A stretch of 64,000 nucleotides of DNA, taken from NCBI RefSeq assembly GCF_030815585.1, contig NZ_JAUSWY010000001.1, positions 1,674,001-1,738,000 on the forward strand. The letters are read 5' to 3'. The notes beneath the pieces are model-generated. The model saw nothing but the letters and a program-made list of their open reading frames with translations. It was not told the DNA's origin and made no database searches. The stretch is from Arthrobacter pascens (GTDB lineage: Bacteria > Actinomycetota > Actinomycetes > Actinomycetales > Micrococcaceae). Positions 8,844 to 17,260 of the stretch are shown in pieces (the first letter of the stretch is position 1; the number at the start of each line of letters is the position of its first letter). The translations under genes were made by a program, and so were the position numbers.

Positions 8844-10856
8844 TTACTCGAGGCCGCGGCGCTTGAGCAGCGGCTCCAGCCGCGCATCGCGTCCGCGCAG
8901 GACGCGGAAGGACTCGAGCGGATCCCGGCTGTTGCCGCGAGACAGCAGTTCCTGCCGGAACCGTTCGCCGTTGCCGCGGGTCATACCGCCGTTCTCGCTG
9001 AACCAGTCCACGGTTTCTGCATCCAGGACCTCACTCCAAATGTAGGAGTAGTAGCCTGCAGCGTAGCCGTCCCCGGCAAAGATGTGCTGGAAATACCCGG
9101 TGCGGTACCGCGGCGGAATCAGGGCATGGGCCACTCCGGCGGCAGCGAGGGACTTGGCCTCGAACGCCACCACATCCTCCGGGACGTCAGTGCCGTCCAG
9201 CACGTGCCATGCGAGGTCCAGCAGGGCGGCGCCTAGGTATTCCGCTGTACCAAAGCCTTCGCCCCAGAGCCGGGACTCATTCAGCTTGTCCACCACATCC
9301 TGCGGGAGCTGTTCGCCGGTGGCATAGTGCCGGGCGTAGTTGGCCAGCACCTCAGGCCACAGGATCCACATCTCGTTGACCTGCGACGGATACTCCACAA
9401 AGTCGCGGGGGACCGACGTCCCGGAAAACCGGGGATATGTCACGTTGGAAAACAGCCCGTGCAGGGCGTGGCCGAACTCGTGGAAGGTTGTGCGCAGCTC
9501 ATCCAGCGTCAGGAGTGTGGGCTCACCTGCCGGAGGCTTGGAAATATTCAGGTTGTTGACGACCACGGATTTGGTGCCGAGAAGGCCGGACTGTTCAACC
9601 AGCGAGTTCATCCATGCGCCGCCGCGCTTGGACTCCCTCGTGTAGTAGTCGCCAAGGAACAGGCCGAGCCCACTGCCGTCTTCGTTCCGGACCTCCCAGA
9701 CACGGACGTCAGGGTGGTAGCCGCGAAGGTCCGTCCGTTCATGGAAAGTGATGCCATACAGGGAGGTGGCGGTATGGAACACCCCGTCCTGAAGCACGCG
9801 GTCCAGCTCAAAGTAGGGACGGAGTGCCTGCTCATCAACGGCGTATTTCTCCCTCCGGACCTTGGCCGAGTAGAACGCCCAGTCCCAAGCCTCCAGCGGG
9901 TGTCCGGCAATCTCCCCCAACGCCGCCGCTTCGGCGTCCGCGTTGCGGACGGCGGCCGGTGCCAACCGGTTCAGCATCGTCTGGACGGCTTCAAAGTCGG
10001 GAGCCGTCTGCCGGTCCACCTCCAGTTCGGCATAGTTCGCGAAGCCCAGGAGCGTGGCTTTTTCGGCCCGCAGACCTGCCATGGACCTGACTAATTCCAG
10101 GACATCCTGCCTGCCCCCGTCGCTTCCTCGGCTGACGGAGGCTTCAAACAGCCGACGGCGGATCTCCCGGTTTTCGAGGGCGGCCATGGCGGGCTGGTTG
10201 CTTGGCTGGATCAGGGTCAGCAGAAATTTGCCTTCGTGTCCCGCCGTGCGGGCTGCTTCCGCGGCGCTGGCAATGTCATCCGCCGGCAGGCCGGCGAGGT
10301 CGCCCTCGCTGTCCAGCAGCAGGGCTGCAGATTTCATGGCCTCCTTCACCCGCTGGCCAAACTCGGTGCCGAGCCGGGACAGCTCGGCGTTCACAGCCTT
10401 CAGCCGGTCCTGGTCCGCTCCTGCCAACTGGATCCCCGACTGCCGGAACTCCTTCAGGTACTCCTCCACCAGCCGCGCCGATTCCGGCCCGCAGCCGGCC
10501 GTATCAATGGAGGCGAAACGGTTGAAGAGTCCGCGGTTGAGGTACACATCATCCTGGTGTGCTGCAATATGCGGCGACAGTTCAGTTTCAAGGTGCCGGA
10601 TCTCATCGGAGGCATCTGCTGAAACGAGGGTGAAAAAGGAGGCACTGGCCCGCTCCAGCAGCCGTCCTGCCTGCTCCATCGCCACCGCTGTATTCTCAAA
10701 CGAAGCTGGCTCGGGGTTGTCCACGATGCCCTGGATTTCAGCAAGGTGTTCGGCAAGACCGGCTTGGACTGCCTCCGCATAGTGGGAGGCGGTGATCTCG
10801 GCAAAAGGCGGCAGACCGTAGGGCAGGGCGCTGGAAGTCAGCAGGGGGTTAGTCAT
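8844..10856 (-). CDS. M3 family zinc metallopeptidase (oligopeptidase A / Dcp type)
   Basis: A 670-residue soluble peptidase with the M3 zinc signature HEFGH at residues 459-463 in the context TTFHEFGHALHG, and the downstream FVEYPSQVNEMW segment that supplies the third ligand glutamate. Length and the N-terminal NPLLTSSALPYGLPPF region fit the oligopeptidase A/peptidyl-dipeptidase Dcp branch; which substrate class is used cannot be told from sequence. No signal peptide is visible, so it probably degrades cytoplasmic peptides. The start is the ATG at 10856 with GTGAAAG about 15 nt upstream. It stands between pdxS and a capA-like gene with no functional link to either. Confidence 0.93.
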   Translation of the reverse strand: MTNPLLTSSALPYGLPPFAEITASHYAEAVQAGLAEHLAEIQGIVDNPEPASFENTAVAMEQAGRLLERASASFFTLVSADASDEIRHLETELSPHIAAHQDDVYLNRGLFNRFASIDTAGCGPESARLVEEYLKEFRQSGIQLAGADQDRLKAVNAELSRLGTEFGQRVKEAMKSAALLLDSEGDLAGLPADDIASAAEAARTAGHEGKFLLTLIQPSNQPAMAALENREIRRRLFEASVSRGSDGGRQDVLELVRSMAGLRAEKATLLGFANYAELEVDRQTAPDFEAVQTMLNRLAPAAVRNADAEAAALGEIAGHPLEAWDWAFYSAKVRREKYAVDEQALRPYFELDRVLQDGVFHTATSLYGITFHERTDLRGYHPDVRVWEVRNEDGSGLGLFLGDYYTRESKRGGAWMNSLVEQSGLLGTKSVVVNNLNISKPPAGEPTLLTLDELRTTFHEFGHALHGLFSNVTYPRFSGTSVPRDFVEYPSQVNEMWILWPEVLANYARHYATGEQLPQDVVDKLNESRLWGEGFGTAEYLGAALLDLAWHVLDGTDVPEDVVAFEAKSLAAAGVAHALIPPRYRTGYFQHIFAGDGYAAGYYSYIWSEVLDAETVDWFSENGGMTRGNGERFRQELLSRGNSRDPLESFRVLRGRDARLEPLLKRRGLE

Positions 10857-10926
10857 GAAGTAAAGCTTTCACACGCGGGCTTGCTTCTCAACGCACCAAA
10901 TGCGCGCCTTCCCGAAATTCCAAACC

Positions 10927-10932
10927 TACACT
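10927..10932 (+). promoter_or_regulatory. -10 hexamer TACACT of a leaderless capA-like transcript
   Basis: TACACT matches the actinobacterial TANNNT -10 pattern and is separated by seven nucleotides from the ATG at 10940, which would put the transcription start at or beside the start codon. No ribosome-binding site precedes this ATG, consistent with leaderless translation. No good -35 is visible. Confidence 0.5.
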
Positions 10933-10939
10933 TGCGCTT

Positions 10940-12199
10940 ATGGGGAAGAAATTTGGCGTTGCTGCAGTCCGGACCGGTGTGGCACTGTCCGCCGCCATTC
11001 TCGCGGCGGCCCTTGCCGGCTGCGGCCTGGTGGCCGAGCAGAATGCGCCCACAACGTCCGCGGGGTCCAATGCCGGATCCTCTGCAGGCCAGCCAGTCCC
11101 CTCGGCGTCGGTTACCCCCTCACCCACCCCGACGCCGACGCCGGGAGCCGGACCTGCGTGTCCCTCGCTGCGCTGCACCTCTGTGCTGGTCACCGGCGAC
11201 ATGCTGATACACACTCAACTCTGGCAGCAGGCCCGTGAGGACGCCGCCGCGGCTGGCAAACCGGGGCTGGACTTCGTGCCGCTCCTGGAGGGCCAGCGCA
11301 AATACATCCAAGCCAGCGACCTGGCCATCTGCCATCAGGAAACGCCGGTGGCCGGACCTGACGGACCGTTTTCAGCGTACCCGTCCTTCAACGTCCCGCC
11401 CCAGATCATCGCAGCCTCCAAGGACGTGGGCTACCAAGCCTGCACCACCGCCAGCAACCACACCATCGACCGGAGCACGGACGGCTTGCTGCGAACCCTG
11501 GATGCGCTGGACGCTGCAGGGCTGAAACATACTGGTTCCTACCGCACCGAAGCGGAGTCCCAGGGCATTCTCGTGCTGCAGACAAAAGCGGCCAAGATCG
11601 CGATCATCCAGGGGACCTACGGCCTCAACGGCCAATACCCTGAATACCCTTGGCAGGTAGACATGCTGGATGCGCCAACAATGATCGCGAAGGCTGAAAA
11701 GGCGCGGGCGCTGGGCGCGGACATTGTGCTGGGAGCCATGCACGCCGGGGATGAGTACGCGAGCGCAGCCAACGCCCAGCAGCAGGAAGTGGCCCACGCC
11801 CTGGTGGACAGCGGCCAATTCACCTTGGTCTACGGACACCACACCCATTCCGTGCTGCCGATCGAGAATTACAAGGGCACCTGGATCGTTTACGGGCTGG
11901 GCAACGGGGTCACTGAACTGTCGCCGTGGTATGTGGTCAACAACGAAGGGCTGCTGGTCCGGGCTCAGTTCAGCCAGGACGCGACGGGTAAGTGGGCGGC
12001 CTCCGACCTGGCGTGGGTTCCATCGGTGATTGTCGACGGGCCCTACCGCTGGTGCTCCGTTGCTTCGGATGCACCGCAGGGCACCTGTGCCACCCCCGAG
12101 GCCGACGCCGCCACCAGGCTGAGGACCGCAACGGTGGTGGACTCGATGGGCGCGGCCGCCGCAGGCGCACATGAACTCCTGATTACCCAGGAACGCTGA
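10940..12199 (+). CDS. CapA-family lipoprotein (poly-gamma-glutamate capsule-type protein)
   Basis: A 419-residue exported lipoprotein. A basic N-terminus, a hydrophobic stretch and the lipobox LAGC (C28) predict lipidation, followed by a Ser/Thr/Pro-rich linker to about residue 70. The CapA metallophosphoesterase-like domain (PF09587) shows VTGDMLIHTQ, HQETPVAG, TASNHTIDR, LGAMHAGDEY and YGHHTHSVLPI with the expected His/Asp/Asn ligand residues. CapA homologues act in poly-gamma-glutamate synthesis, but no capB or capC genes are nearby, so capsule production is not supported; a cell-surface hydrolase role is equally possible. It converges on gatD across the 17-bp tandem array. Confidence 0.88.
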   Translation: MGKKFGVAAVRTGVALSAAILAAALAGCGLVAEQNAPTTSAGSNAGSSAGQPVPSASVTPSPTPTPTPGAGPACPSLRCTSVLVTGDMLIHTQLWQQAREDAAAAGKPGLDFVPLLEGQRKYIQASDLAICHQETPVAGPDGPFSAYPSFNVPPQIIAASKDVGYQACTTASNHTIDRSTDGLLRTLDALDAAGLKHTGSYRTEAESQGILVLQTKAAKIAIIQGTYGLNGQYPEYPWQVDMLDAPTMIAKAEKARALGADIVLGAMHAGDEYASAANAQQQEVAHALVDSGQFTLVYGHHTHSVLPIENYKGTWIVYGLGNGVTELSPWYVVNNEGLLVRAQFSQDATGKWAASDLAWVPSVIVDGPYRWCSVASDAPQGTCATPEADAATRLRTATVVDSMGAAAAGAHELLITQER

Positions 12200-12218
12200 A
12201 CTCCGCCGTCCACGCCCG

Positions 12219-12303
12219 GTTCAGCGCGGCCGGGTGTTCAGCGCGGCCGGGTGTTCAGCGCGGCCGGGGTTTCAGCGCGGCCGGGTGTTCAGCGCGGTCG
12301 GCG
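12219..12303. repeat. 17-bp tandem repeat, five units, over the gatD 3' end
   Basis: Five head-to-tail copies of GTTCAGCGCGGCCGGGT occupy 12219-12235, 12236-12252, 12253-12269, 12270-12286 and 12287-12303. Units 1 and 2 are identical, units 3 and 4 differ by single bases, and the last, inside gatD, is more diverged. On the minus strand each unit contains CGCGCTGAA, so the gatD stop codon (12289-12291) and the preceding codons are repeated downstream. The array probably arose by amplification of the end of gatD. Confidence 0.88.
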
Positions 12304-13059
12304 GGCAGCGTGTTCCCTGGCAAGTGCGGCATAGTGGTCGTCCGGGGTGCCGGGGACAAAGGTGCCGTACTTGCGTTCGGCGGCGGTCCTGATCAGGAAA
12401 TCGGCGATGGCGGGGTTCTTCGGGAGGAGCGAACCGTGCAGGTAGCTGGCCACTATATTGCGGAAGCGCGCGCCCTCATGGCCGTCGCTGCTGTTGTTGC
12501 CTGTTCCTTTGGCCACGGTCCCCAACGGCCGGACGCCGCTGCCCAGGGTGGTCTGTCCGCTGTGGTTCTCGTAGCCGAGCACCTCGCCGAATTCTGCCGT
12601 TGCCACCTTGACGTTCCCGATGAGCCGTTCGTCCGTGCCGTGCGTTTCGACGTCCAGGATGCCGATGCCGGGAATCACGGAGCCCGTGCGGGTCTTGAAG
12701 AACCGTCCGAAAAGCTGGTAAAGGCCGCAGATGACCAGCATGGGGGCGCCATCCTCCGCCAGCTCCGTGAGGTTGCCTGCCCGTGAATGCAGGTCATCCT
12801 GGATGACCAACTGGCCGCTGTCCTGCCCGCCGCCGCCCAGAATGATGTCCACATCCGCCGGAAATTCGTCTCCGACGTTGTATTCCAGCAGCTCCGGGGT
12901 ATACCCGTGCCAACCAATGCGCCGCTTGAGAACCAGGGCGTTACCCCAGTCGCCGTAGATGTTCATGTCGCGCGGATAAAGCTGCACGACCCGGATTGTG
13001 CCCTTGCTGCCCGTTGTCTCCGTACCAGTTGGCTCTGCGCCCGTTGGTTCCGCGGTCAT
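12289..13059 (-). CDS. gatD: lipid II isoglutaminyl synthase, glutaminase subunit GatD
   Basis: A class I glutamine amidotransferase of 256 residues that supplies ammonia to MurT for amidating D-Glu of lipid II to D-isoglutamine. The family core begins VVQLYPRDMNIYGDWGNALVL; the nucleophile is C111 in VICGLYQLFG and the catalytic histidine is H208 in YLHGSLLPKNP. The first 20 residues are an extra Glu/Pro/Thr/Gly tail with PTG repeats, absent from most relatives. The ATG (13059) overlaps the murT stop by 4 nt, so the two subunits are translationally coupled. The 3' end lies inside the 17-bp tandem array. Confidence 0.95.
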   Translation of the reverse strand: MTAEPTGAEPTGTETTGSKGTIRVVQLYPRDMNIYGDWGNALVLKRRIGWHGYTPELLEYNVGDEFPADVDIILGGGGQDSGQLVIQDDLHSRAGNLTELAEDGAPMLVICGLYQLFGRFFKTRTGSVIPGIGILDVETHGTDERLIGNVKVATAEFGEVLGYENHSGQTTLGSGVRPLGTVAKGTGNNSSDGHEGARFRNIVASYLHGSLLPKNPAIADFLIRTAAERKYGTFVPGTPDDHYAALAREHAARRPR

Positions 13060-14348
13060 GAGACCACCTCCACTGTGGTGATTTTGGACAGCTCGCGGCG
13101 GATGGCCAGCATGGCGGTGTAAGTGCAGAAGATCCGCTTGGGCTTGGCCTTTGACTCACGGATGAAGGCGGCCAATGCCGTGGTGATGTCGGGCTGGACC
13201 GCGCCGATCCGGACCTCGTCGTACTGCAGGCGCAGGGCCATGTCATAGGCGCGGGAACCGGTCAGCTGGTCCACGCCGCCGCTGCGGAGCGAATCGAATT
13301 CCACATCCCACAGCCAGGACATGTCCCGGCCGTCGGCGTAGTTGTCGTTAATTGCAATCATCGTGGCATAGCCGCTCGCCGGGAACGACTTCAGGCCAAG
13401 CCGGAAGCCGCTGGGGTTCTTCACCAGGACCAGGTCCAGCGGCTGACCGTCCACGGTGAGGCTTTCGCCCCGGCCGAAGGCCGGTGCCACCTGGGACAGC
13501 GCGGTGAGCAGCGTGGCGTGGTCGGCAGTTGCGGCGCCACCGCCGCAGATGCTGCGGGCGAGCGTCAGCGCTGCCGCGGCATTAAAGATGTTGTAGACAC
13601 CGCGGAGCTTCATCGCCGTGGTGACAGTGACGCCGTCGTACTCAAAATCGGCCGTGTCCGGCCCGACCCTGCGGAGGACGACGTCGGCCGGCGGCTTTTC
13701 CGGGAGGTTGGCCGGAACCGGGCTCCCGGGTGCAGCCCGCATGTCGTCATCGTTCGGGAAGGTGCTCAGGAGGGAGTCGTCCAGGCCGAAATACCGGACT
13801 TCCTGTCCGGCGAGGGTGTCCGCGATGCGGGCCACCCGCGGGTCTTCCCGGTTCAGCACCACCGTTCCCGTGGTTTTTGCCGCAATCTGCTGCAGCAGCT
13901 GGGCTGTGTTGTCAATCTCCCCGAAACGGTCAAGCTGGTCGCGCAGCACGTTCAGTAGGAGGCTGTAACGCGGCGGAACGCTGTTCACAAAGTGCACGGC
14001 GTGGGCTTCGTCCAACTCCAGGACGGCAACGTCCGCACTGAGCCGGCCGCGCCAGTCCACCTCGCCGAGCAGGGCCGCTGCCACGCCGCGGGTGAAATTG
14101 CTGCCGGTGCGGTTGGTGAAGACCTTCAGCCCCTGGCTCTCCAGGAGTTCTACCACCATCTTGGTGGTAGTGGTCTTGCCGTTGGTTCCGCTCACCACTG
14201 CAACGCCGTGGGGGAGGGTGGCGAGAGTCCGCTGCATAAAGCCAGGGTCGATTTTTTCGACCACCAGCCCGGGCAGGGCGGACCCGCCGCCCCTGAGCCG
14301 GGACACCCGGCGGACCAGCTTGCCGAGGGGAACACTGAAGTAAAGCAT
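13056..14348 (-). CDS. murT: lipid II isoglutaminyl synthase, Mur ligase-like subunit MurT
   Basis: A Mur-ligase-family ATPase of 430 residues that activates the D-Glu carboxylate of lipid II for amidation with GatD-derived ammonia. The P-loop is [12 protein letters not shown] near residue 54 and the MurT C-terminal domain shows the [13 protein letters not shown] signature that completes the active site. ATG 14348 is chosen because the product then begins [14 protein letters not shown] and a -10 element lies 7 nt upstream; an upstream in-frame ATG at 14471 would run across the pdxT promoter. The middle domain lacks the CxxC pairs of the four-cysteine zinc ribbon known from other MurT proteins; only two cysteines exist in the protein, both elsewhere. 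Confidence 0.93.
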   Translation of the reverse strand: MLYFSVPLGKLVRRVSRLRGGGSALPGLVVEKIDPGFMQRTLATLPHGVAVVSGTNGKTTTTKMVVELLESQGLKVFTNRTGSNFTRGVAAALLGEVDWRGRLSADVAVLELDEAHAVHFVNSVPPRYSLLLNVLRDQLDRFGEIDNTAQLLQQIAAKTTGTVVLNREDPRVARIADTLAGQEVRYFGLDDSLLSTFPNDDDMRAAPGSPVPANLPEKPPADVVLRRVGPDTADFEYDGVTVTTAMKLRGVYNIFNAAAALTLARSICGGGAATADHATLLTALSQVAPAFGRGESLTVDGQPLDLVLVKNPSGFRLGLKSFPASGYATMIAINDNYADGRDMSWLWDVEFDSLRSGGVDQLTGSRAYDMALRLQYDEVRIGAVQPDITTALAAFIRESKAKPKRIFCTYTAMLAIRRELSKITTVEVVS

Positions 14349-14355
14349 GCTCTGT

Positions 14356-14361
14356 AATATA
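14356..14361 (-). promoter_or_regulatory. -10 hexamer TATATT of the murT-gatD promoter
   Basis: On the minus strand TATATT lies seven nucleotides before the murT ATG, with no ribosome-binding site between. This is the arrangement of a leaderless actinobacterial promoter. Confidence 0.6.
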
Positions 14362-14428
14362 TCCCAGCTGCGGCATGGAACCCGGCCCCCGGGCGCCCTT
14401 GGGGGAAGAGAGCGCCCGGCGGGCGCAT

Positions 14429-14434
14429 TATGCT
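14429..14434 (+). promoter_or_regulatory. -10 hexamer TATGCT of the pdxT promoter
   Basis: TATGCT ends six nucleotides before the pdxT ATG at 14441 and no ribosome-binding site is present, so a leaderless transcript is likely. It is back to back with the murT promoter about 70 bp away. Confidence 0.5.
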
Positions 14435-14440
14435 GAATGG

Positions 14441-15151
14441 ATGACAAACCCCCCTTCGGAAGCTCCTGCACGTGTGGGCTCGGGTCTGCGGATCGGCGTC
14501 CTTGCGCTCCAGGGAGACTTCCGCGAGCACCTCCGGGCTGTGGAGGCTGCCGGTGCCGCCGGCGTCGGGATCCGCCGGCCTGCGGAACTTCAGGGACTGG
14601 ACGGGCTCATCGTCCCCGGTGGTGAATCCACCGCCATCGACAAGCTGGCACGCGCCTTTGACCTTGCCGAGCCGCTGCGGAGCCGTATCAAGGACGGGCT
14701 GCCCGTGTACGGATCCTGCGCGGGCATGATCCTGCTGGCGGACGAGATCGCAGATCCCGCCACCGACCTCGCCGGCGAACCGCAGCAGACCTTCGGCGGC
14801 CTGGACATCACCGTGCGCCGCAACGCCTTCGGGCGCCAGCGTGAGTCCTTCGAGACCGACCTTGATTTCAAGGGCCTGGACTTCAGTGCCACTGACGCCG
14901 GAGTTGCACCCGTCCACGCCGTATTCATCCGTGGACCGTGGGTGGAACGCGTGGGACCCGGCGTGGAGGTCCTGGCCCAGGTGGAACCCGCAGACCCGGC
15001 CCACGCGTCCCACGCCGCGACGCTGCCGGGGACGGCTAGAATTGTTGCAGTGCGTTCAGGCCATCTGCTGGCCACCTCCTTCCACCCGGAAGTGACTGGG
15101 GAAAAACGCGTACACGAACTTTTTATCCGAATGATCAGAGGAGAAGCGTAA
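14441..15151 (+). CDS. pdxT: pyridoxal 5'-phosphate synthase, glutaminase subunit PdxT
   Basis: PdxT hydrolyses glutamine and channels ammonia to PdxS in PLP synthesis. The 236-residue class I amidotransferase shows [13 protein letters not shown] at the N-terminus, the [11 protein letters not shown] oxyanion region, the nucleophile cysteine in [11 protein letters not shown], and the His-Glu pair in SFHPEV. ATG 14441 is chosen by family alignment and the -10 six bases upstream; an in-frame ATG at 14375 adds 22 unrelated residues. Only 3 nt separate it from yebC, as in other actinobacteria where pdxT precedes yebC-ruvCAB. Confidence 0.95.
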   Translation: MTNPPSEAPARVGSGLRIGVLALQGDFREHLRAVEAAGAAGVGIRRPAELQGLDGLIVPGGESTAIDKLARAFDLAEPLRSRIKDGLPVYGSCAGMILLADEIADPATDLAGEPQQTFGGLDITVRRNAFGRQRESFETDLDFKGLDFSATDAGVAPVHAVFIRGPWVERVGPGVEVLAQVEPADPAHASHAATLPGTARIVAVRSGHLLATSFHPEVTGEKRVHELFIRMIRGEA

Positions 15152-15154
15152 AGC

Positions 15155-15910
15155 ATGTCAGGCCACTCCAAATGGGCAACGACGAAGCATAAGAAAGCCA
15201 TCCTCGATAGCCGCCGCGCCAAATCGTTCGCCAAGCTGATCAAGAACATCGAAGTCGCTGCCCGCATGGGCGGACCGGACCTTTCCGGCAACCCGAGCCT
15301 CGAACTCGCCGTCACCAAGGCCAAGAAGACCTCGGTCCCCGCAGACAACATTGACCGCGCCATCAAGCGCGGGGCCGGCCTCACCGGTGAAGTGGTCGAC
15401 TACACCGAAATCATGTACGAATGCCGCGGACCGCAGGGTTCGGCGCTCCTCATCGAATGCCTCACGGACAACAAGAACCGTGCCGCTTCGGAAGTGCGCC
15501 TGGCCATCTCCCGCAACGGCGGAACCATCGCCGATCCCGGTTCGGTGAGCTACCTCTTCAGCCGCAAGGGTGTTGTGTCACTGCCCAAGAAGGACCTGAC
15601 CGAGGACGACGTGCTGATGGCCGTCCTCGACGCCGGAGCCGAGGAAGTCAAGGACAACGGCGACACCTTCGAGATCCACTCGGAGCCGACCGATCTCCAG
15701 GCCATCCGCGAGGCACTCAAGGAAGCCGGGATCGAGTACGACACCGACGAAGCTGAGTTCGTGCCCTCCATGGAGGTGCCGCTGGACCTGGATGCCGCCA
15801 AGAAATTCATGAAGCTCGTGGACGCGCTGGAAGACCTCGACGACGTCCAGAACGTCTACAGCAATGCGGACCTCAGTGACGAAGTCCAGGCCGCCCTGGA
15901 AGCCGAGTGA
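15155..15910 (+). CDS. yebC: YebC/PmpR family transcriptional or translational regulator
   Basis: A 251-residue YebC protein starting [20 protein letters not shown], the invariant family N-terminus, and keeping [11 protein letters not shown] and the central [11 protein letters not shown] segment. Family members bind DNA in some bacteria, and some have recently been tied to relieving ribosome stalls at proline stretches; the sequence does not decide between these. GAGGAGAAG lies upstream at about 15138-15146. It sits before ruvCAB as in most bacteria. Confidence 0.95.
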   Translation: MSGHSKWATTKHKKAILDSRRAKSFAKLIKNIEVAARMGGPDLSGNPSLELAVTKAKKTSVPADNIDRAIKRGAGLTGEVVDYTEIMYECRGPQGSALLIECLTDNKNRAASEVRLAISRNGGTIADPGSVSYLFSRKGVVSLPKKDLTEDDVLMAVLDAGAEEVKDNGDTFEIHSEPTDLQAIREALKEAGIEYDTDEAEFVPSMEVPLDLDAAKKFMKLVDALEDLDDVQNVYSNADLSDEVQAALEAE

Positions 15911-15945
15911 TCTTCCGCCTTGCGGAATAGGGCGGCTGCGGGACG

Positions 15946-16524
15946 GTGACGCTGCGCGTACTGGGGGTTGACCCGGGGCTTACCCGTTGCGGCATCGGGG
16001 TTGTCGACGTCGAGCGCAACAGGCGGGCCACCATGGTTGCTGTGGGCGTGGTCGGTACGTCCCCGGAGGAGACCCTGGACCAGAGGCTCCTGGTGATCGC
16101 CCTCGCCATCGATGACTGGCTGGACCGCTACGAACCCCACGTCCTCGCCGTGGAGCGCGTTTTCTCGCAACTCAATGTCAGCACCGTGATGGGGGTGGCG
16201 CAGGCGTCCGGCGTGGTGATTGCAGCAGCGGCCCGGCGCGGGATCCCGGTGGCGCTGCACACGCCGTCGGAAGTCAAGGCAGCCGTCACCGGCAGCGGAA
16301 CCTCCAACAAGGATGCGGTGACCAAACTCGTCACCAAGATCCTCAGGCTGGACGCACCGCCACGCCCGGCCGATGCCGCCGACGCCCTGGCGCTGGCCAT
16401 CACGCACGCCTGGCGCGCGGGCAGCGGTGCCGCGGTGGCCACCACCGGGCCGGGAAGCTCCTCCCTGACCCCGGCCCAGCGGGCGTGGGCAGATGCCGAG
16501 GCGAAGGCGCGCCGCGCACGCTGA
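15946..16524 (+). CDS. ruvC: crossover junction endodeoxyribonuclease RuvC
   Basis: RuvC cleaves Holliday junctions after RuvAB branch migration. The 192-residue RNase H-fold nuclease shows the first catalytic aspartate D9 in [11 protein letters not shown], the glutamate E70 in [10 protein letters not shown], and the C-terminal [15 protein letters not shown] with the remaining acidic residues. The C-terminal 30 residues are Ala/Ser-rich. The GTG start is followed directly by the conserved strand; a small TTCCGC-CTT-GCGGAA hairpin lies upstream at 15913-15927. ruvA follows after 91 nt. Confidence 0.96.
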   Translation: MTLRVLGVDPGLTRCGIGVVDVERNRRATMVAVGVVGTSPEETLDQRLLVIALAIDDWLDRYEPHVLAVERVFSQLNVSTVMGVAQASGVVIAAAARRGIPVALHTPSEVKAAVTGSGTSNKDAVTKLVTKILRLDAPPRPADAADALALAITHAWRAGSGAAVATTGPGSSSLTPAQRAWADAEAKARRAR

Positions 16525-16549
16525 ATGTCCCGGCGCCTTGCTAGGGTAT

Positions 16550-16565
16550 TCGTAGATATGTTCGG
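16550..16565. promoter_or_regulatory. possible degenerate LexA box before ruvA
   Basis: TCGTAGATATGTTCGG matches TCGAAC-N4-GTTCGA at 9 of 12 informative positions, with a good right half-site GTTCGG and a poor left half-site. It lies in the ruvC-ruvA gap, about 50 nt before the ruvA start. ruv operons are commonly SOS-regulated in actinobacteria, which supports the reading. Confidence 0.35.
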
Positions 16566-16615
16566 ATAGTCGGGTTCTGTCCCTAAGAGCCCGGCGGTAC
16601 ACCAGGAGCCCGGCC

Positions 16616-17260
16616 TTGATCAGTTTCCTTCGCGGAACAGTAGCGCACGTTGGTCTTTCCACGGCCGTGATCGACCTCAACGGTGCGGGAATGAGCGTCA
16701 ACGCCACCCCGCAGACCCTTAGCCGGCTCCGCACCGGCGAAGAAGGCAAGCTGTTCACCTCGCTGATTGTGCGCGAGGATTCGTTGACACTTTTCGGTTT
16801 TGCATCCGACGACGAACGCGAAGTCTTCGACGTCCTCCTCAGTGTCAGCGGCGTGGGACCCCGGCTTGCCCTCGCGGTGCTGGCCGTCCACGAGCCCGAA
16901 GCCATCCGGGTCGCGGCCCACACGGGGGACAGCAAAACGTTCACCAAAGTGCCGGGCATCGGGCCCAAGGTGGCCGGCAGGATCGTGCTGGAGCTCGCCG
17001 GCAAATTGGTGCCGCATGGCACGCCGGGAGCCGCCCAACCGTCCACCCCGGCGGAGGCTGCCTGGAAACCACAGGTGGTGGCGGCCATGACCAGCCTCGG
17101 ATGGTCTGAAAAGGACGCCGCGGCAAGCATCGACAAGGCACTTGCGGACGATCCCGAGGTTTCCTTCCGGGGCAACGTGGCTGAAATCCTGCGGACCACG
17201 CTCCGCTGGCTTGGCCAGGACGGTGCGCGAGCGGGCAACCGTGTAGGCAGCCGTGGCTGA
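16616..17260 (+). CDS. ruvA: Holliday junction branch migration protein RuvA
   Basis: The 214-residue DNA-binding subunit of the RuvAB branch migration motor. An N-terminal OB fold starts [12 protein letters not shown], tandem helix-hairpin-helix motifs appear as [13 protein letters not shown] and [17 protein letters not shown], and a flexible linker leads to the C-terminal RuvB-binding domain ([19 protein letters not shown]). The TTG start is supported by AGGAG at 16602-16606. The end overlaps ruvB by 8 nt. Confidence 0.96.
   Translation: MISFLRGTVAHVGLSTAVIDLNGAGMSVNATPQTLSRLRTGEEGKLFTSLIVREDSLTLFGFASDDEREVFDVLLSVSGVGPRLALAVLAVHEPEAIRVAAHTGDSKTFTKVPGIGPKVAGRIVLELAGKLVPHGTPGAAQPSTPAEAAWKPQVVAAMTSLGWSEKDAAASIDKALADDPEVSFRGNVAEILRTTLRWLGQDGARAGNRVGSRG

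Noticed and set aside
10940..12199. A capsule (poly-gamma-glutamate) biosynthesis locus
   Set aside because: capB, capC and capD-like genes are absent; a lone CapA-domain lipoprotein does not define such a locus.
12219..12303. Origin-type iterons or an attachment site
   Set aside because: The array overlaps a gene end, has no replication gene, DnaA box or integrase nearby, and fits local tandem amplification.
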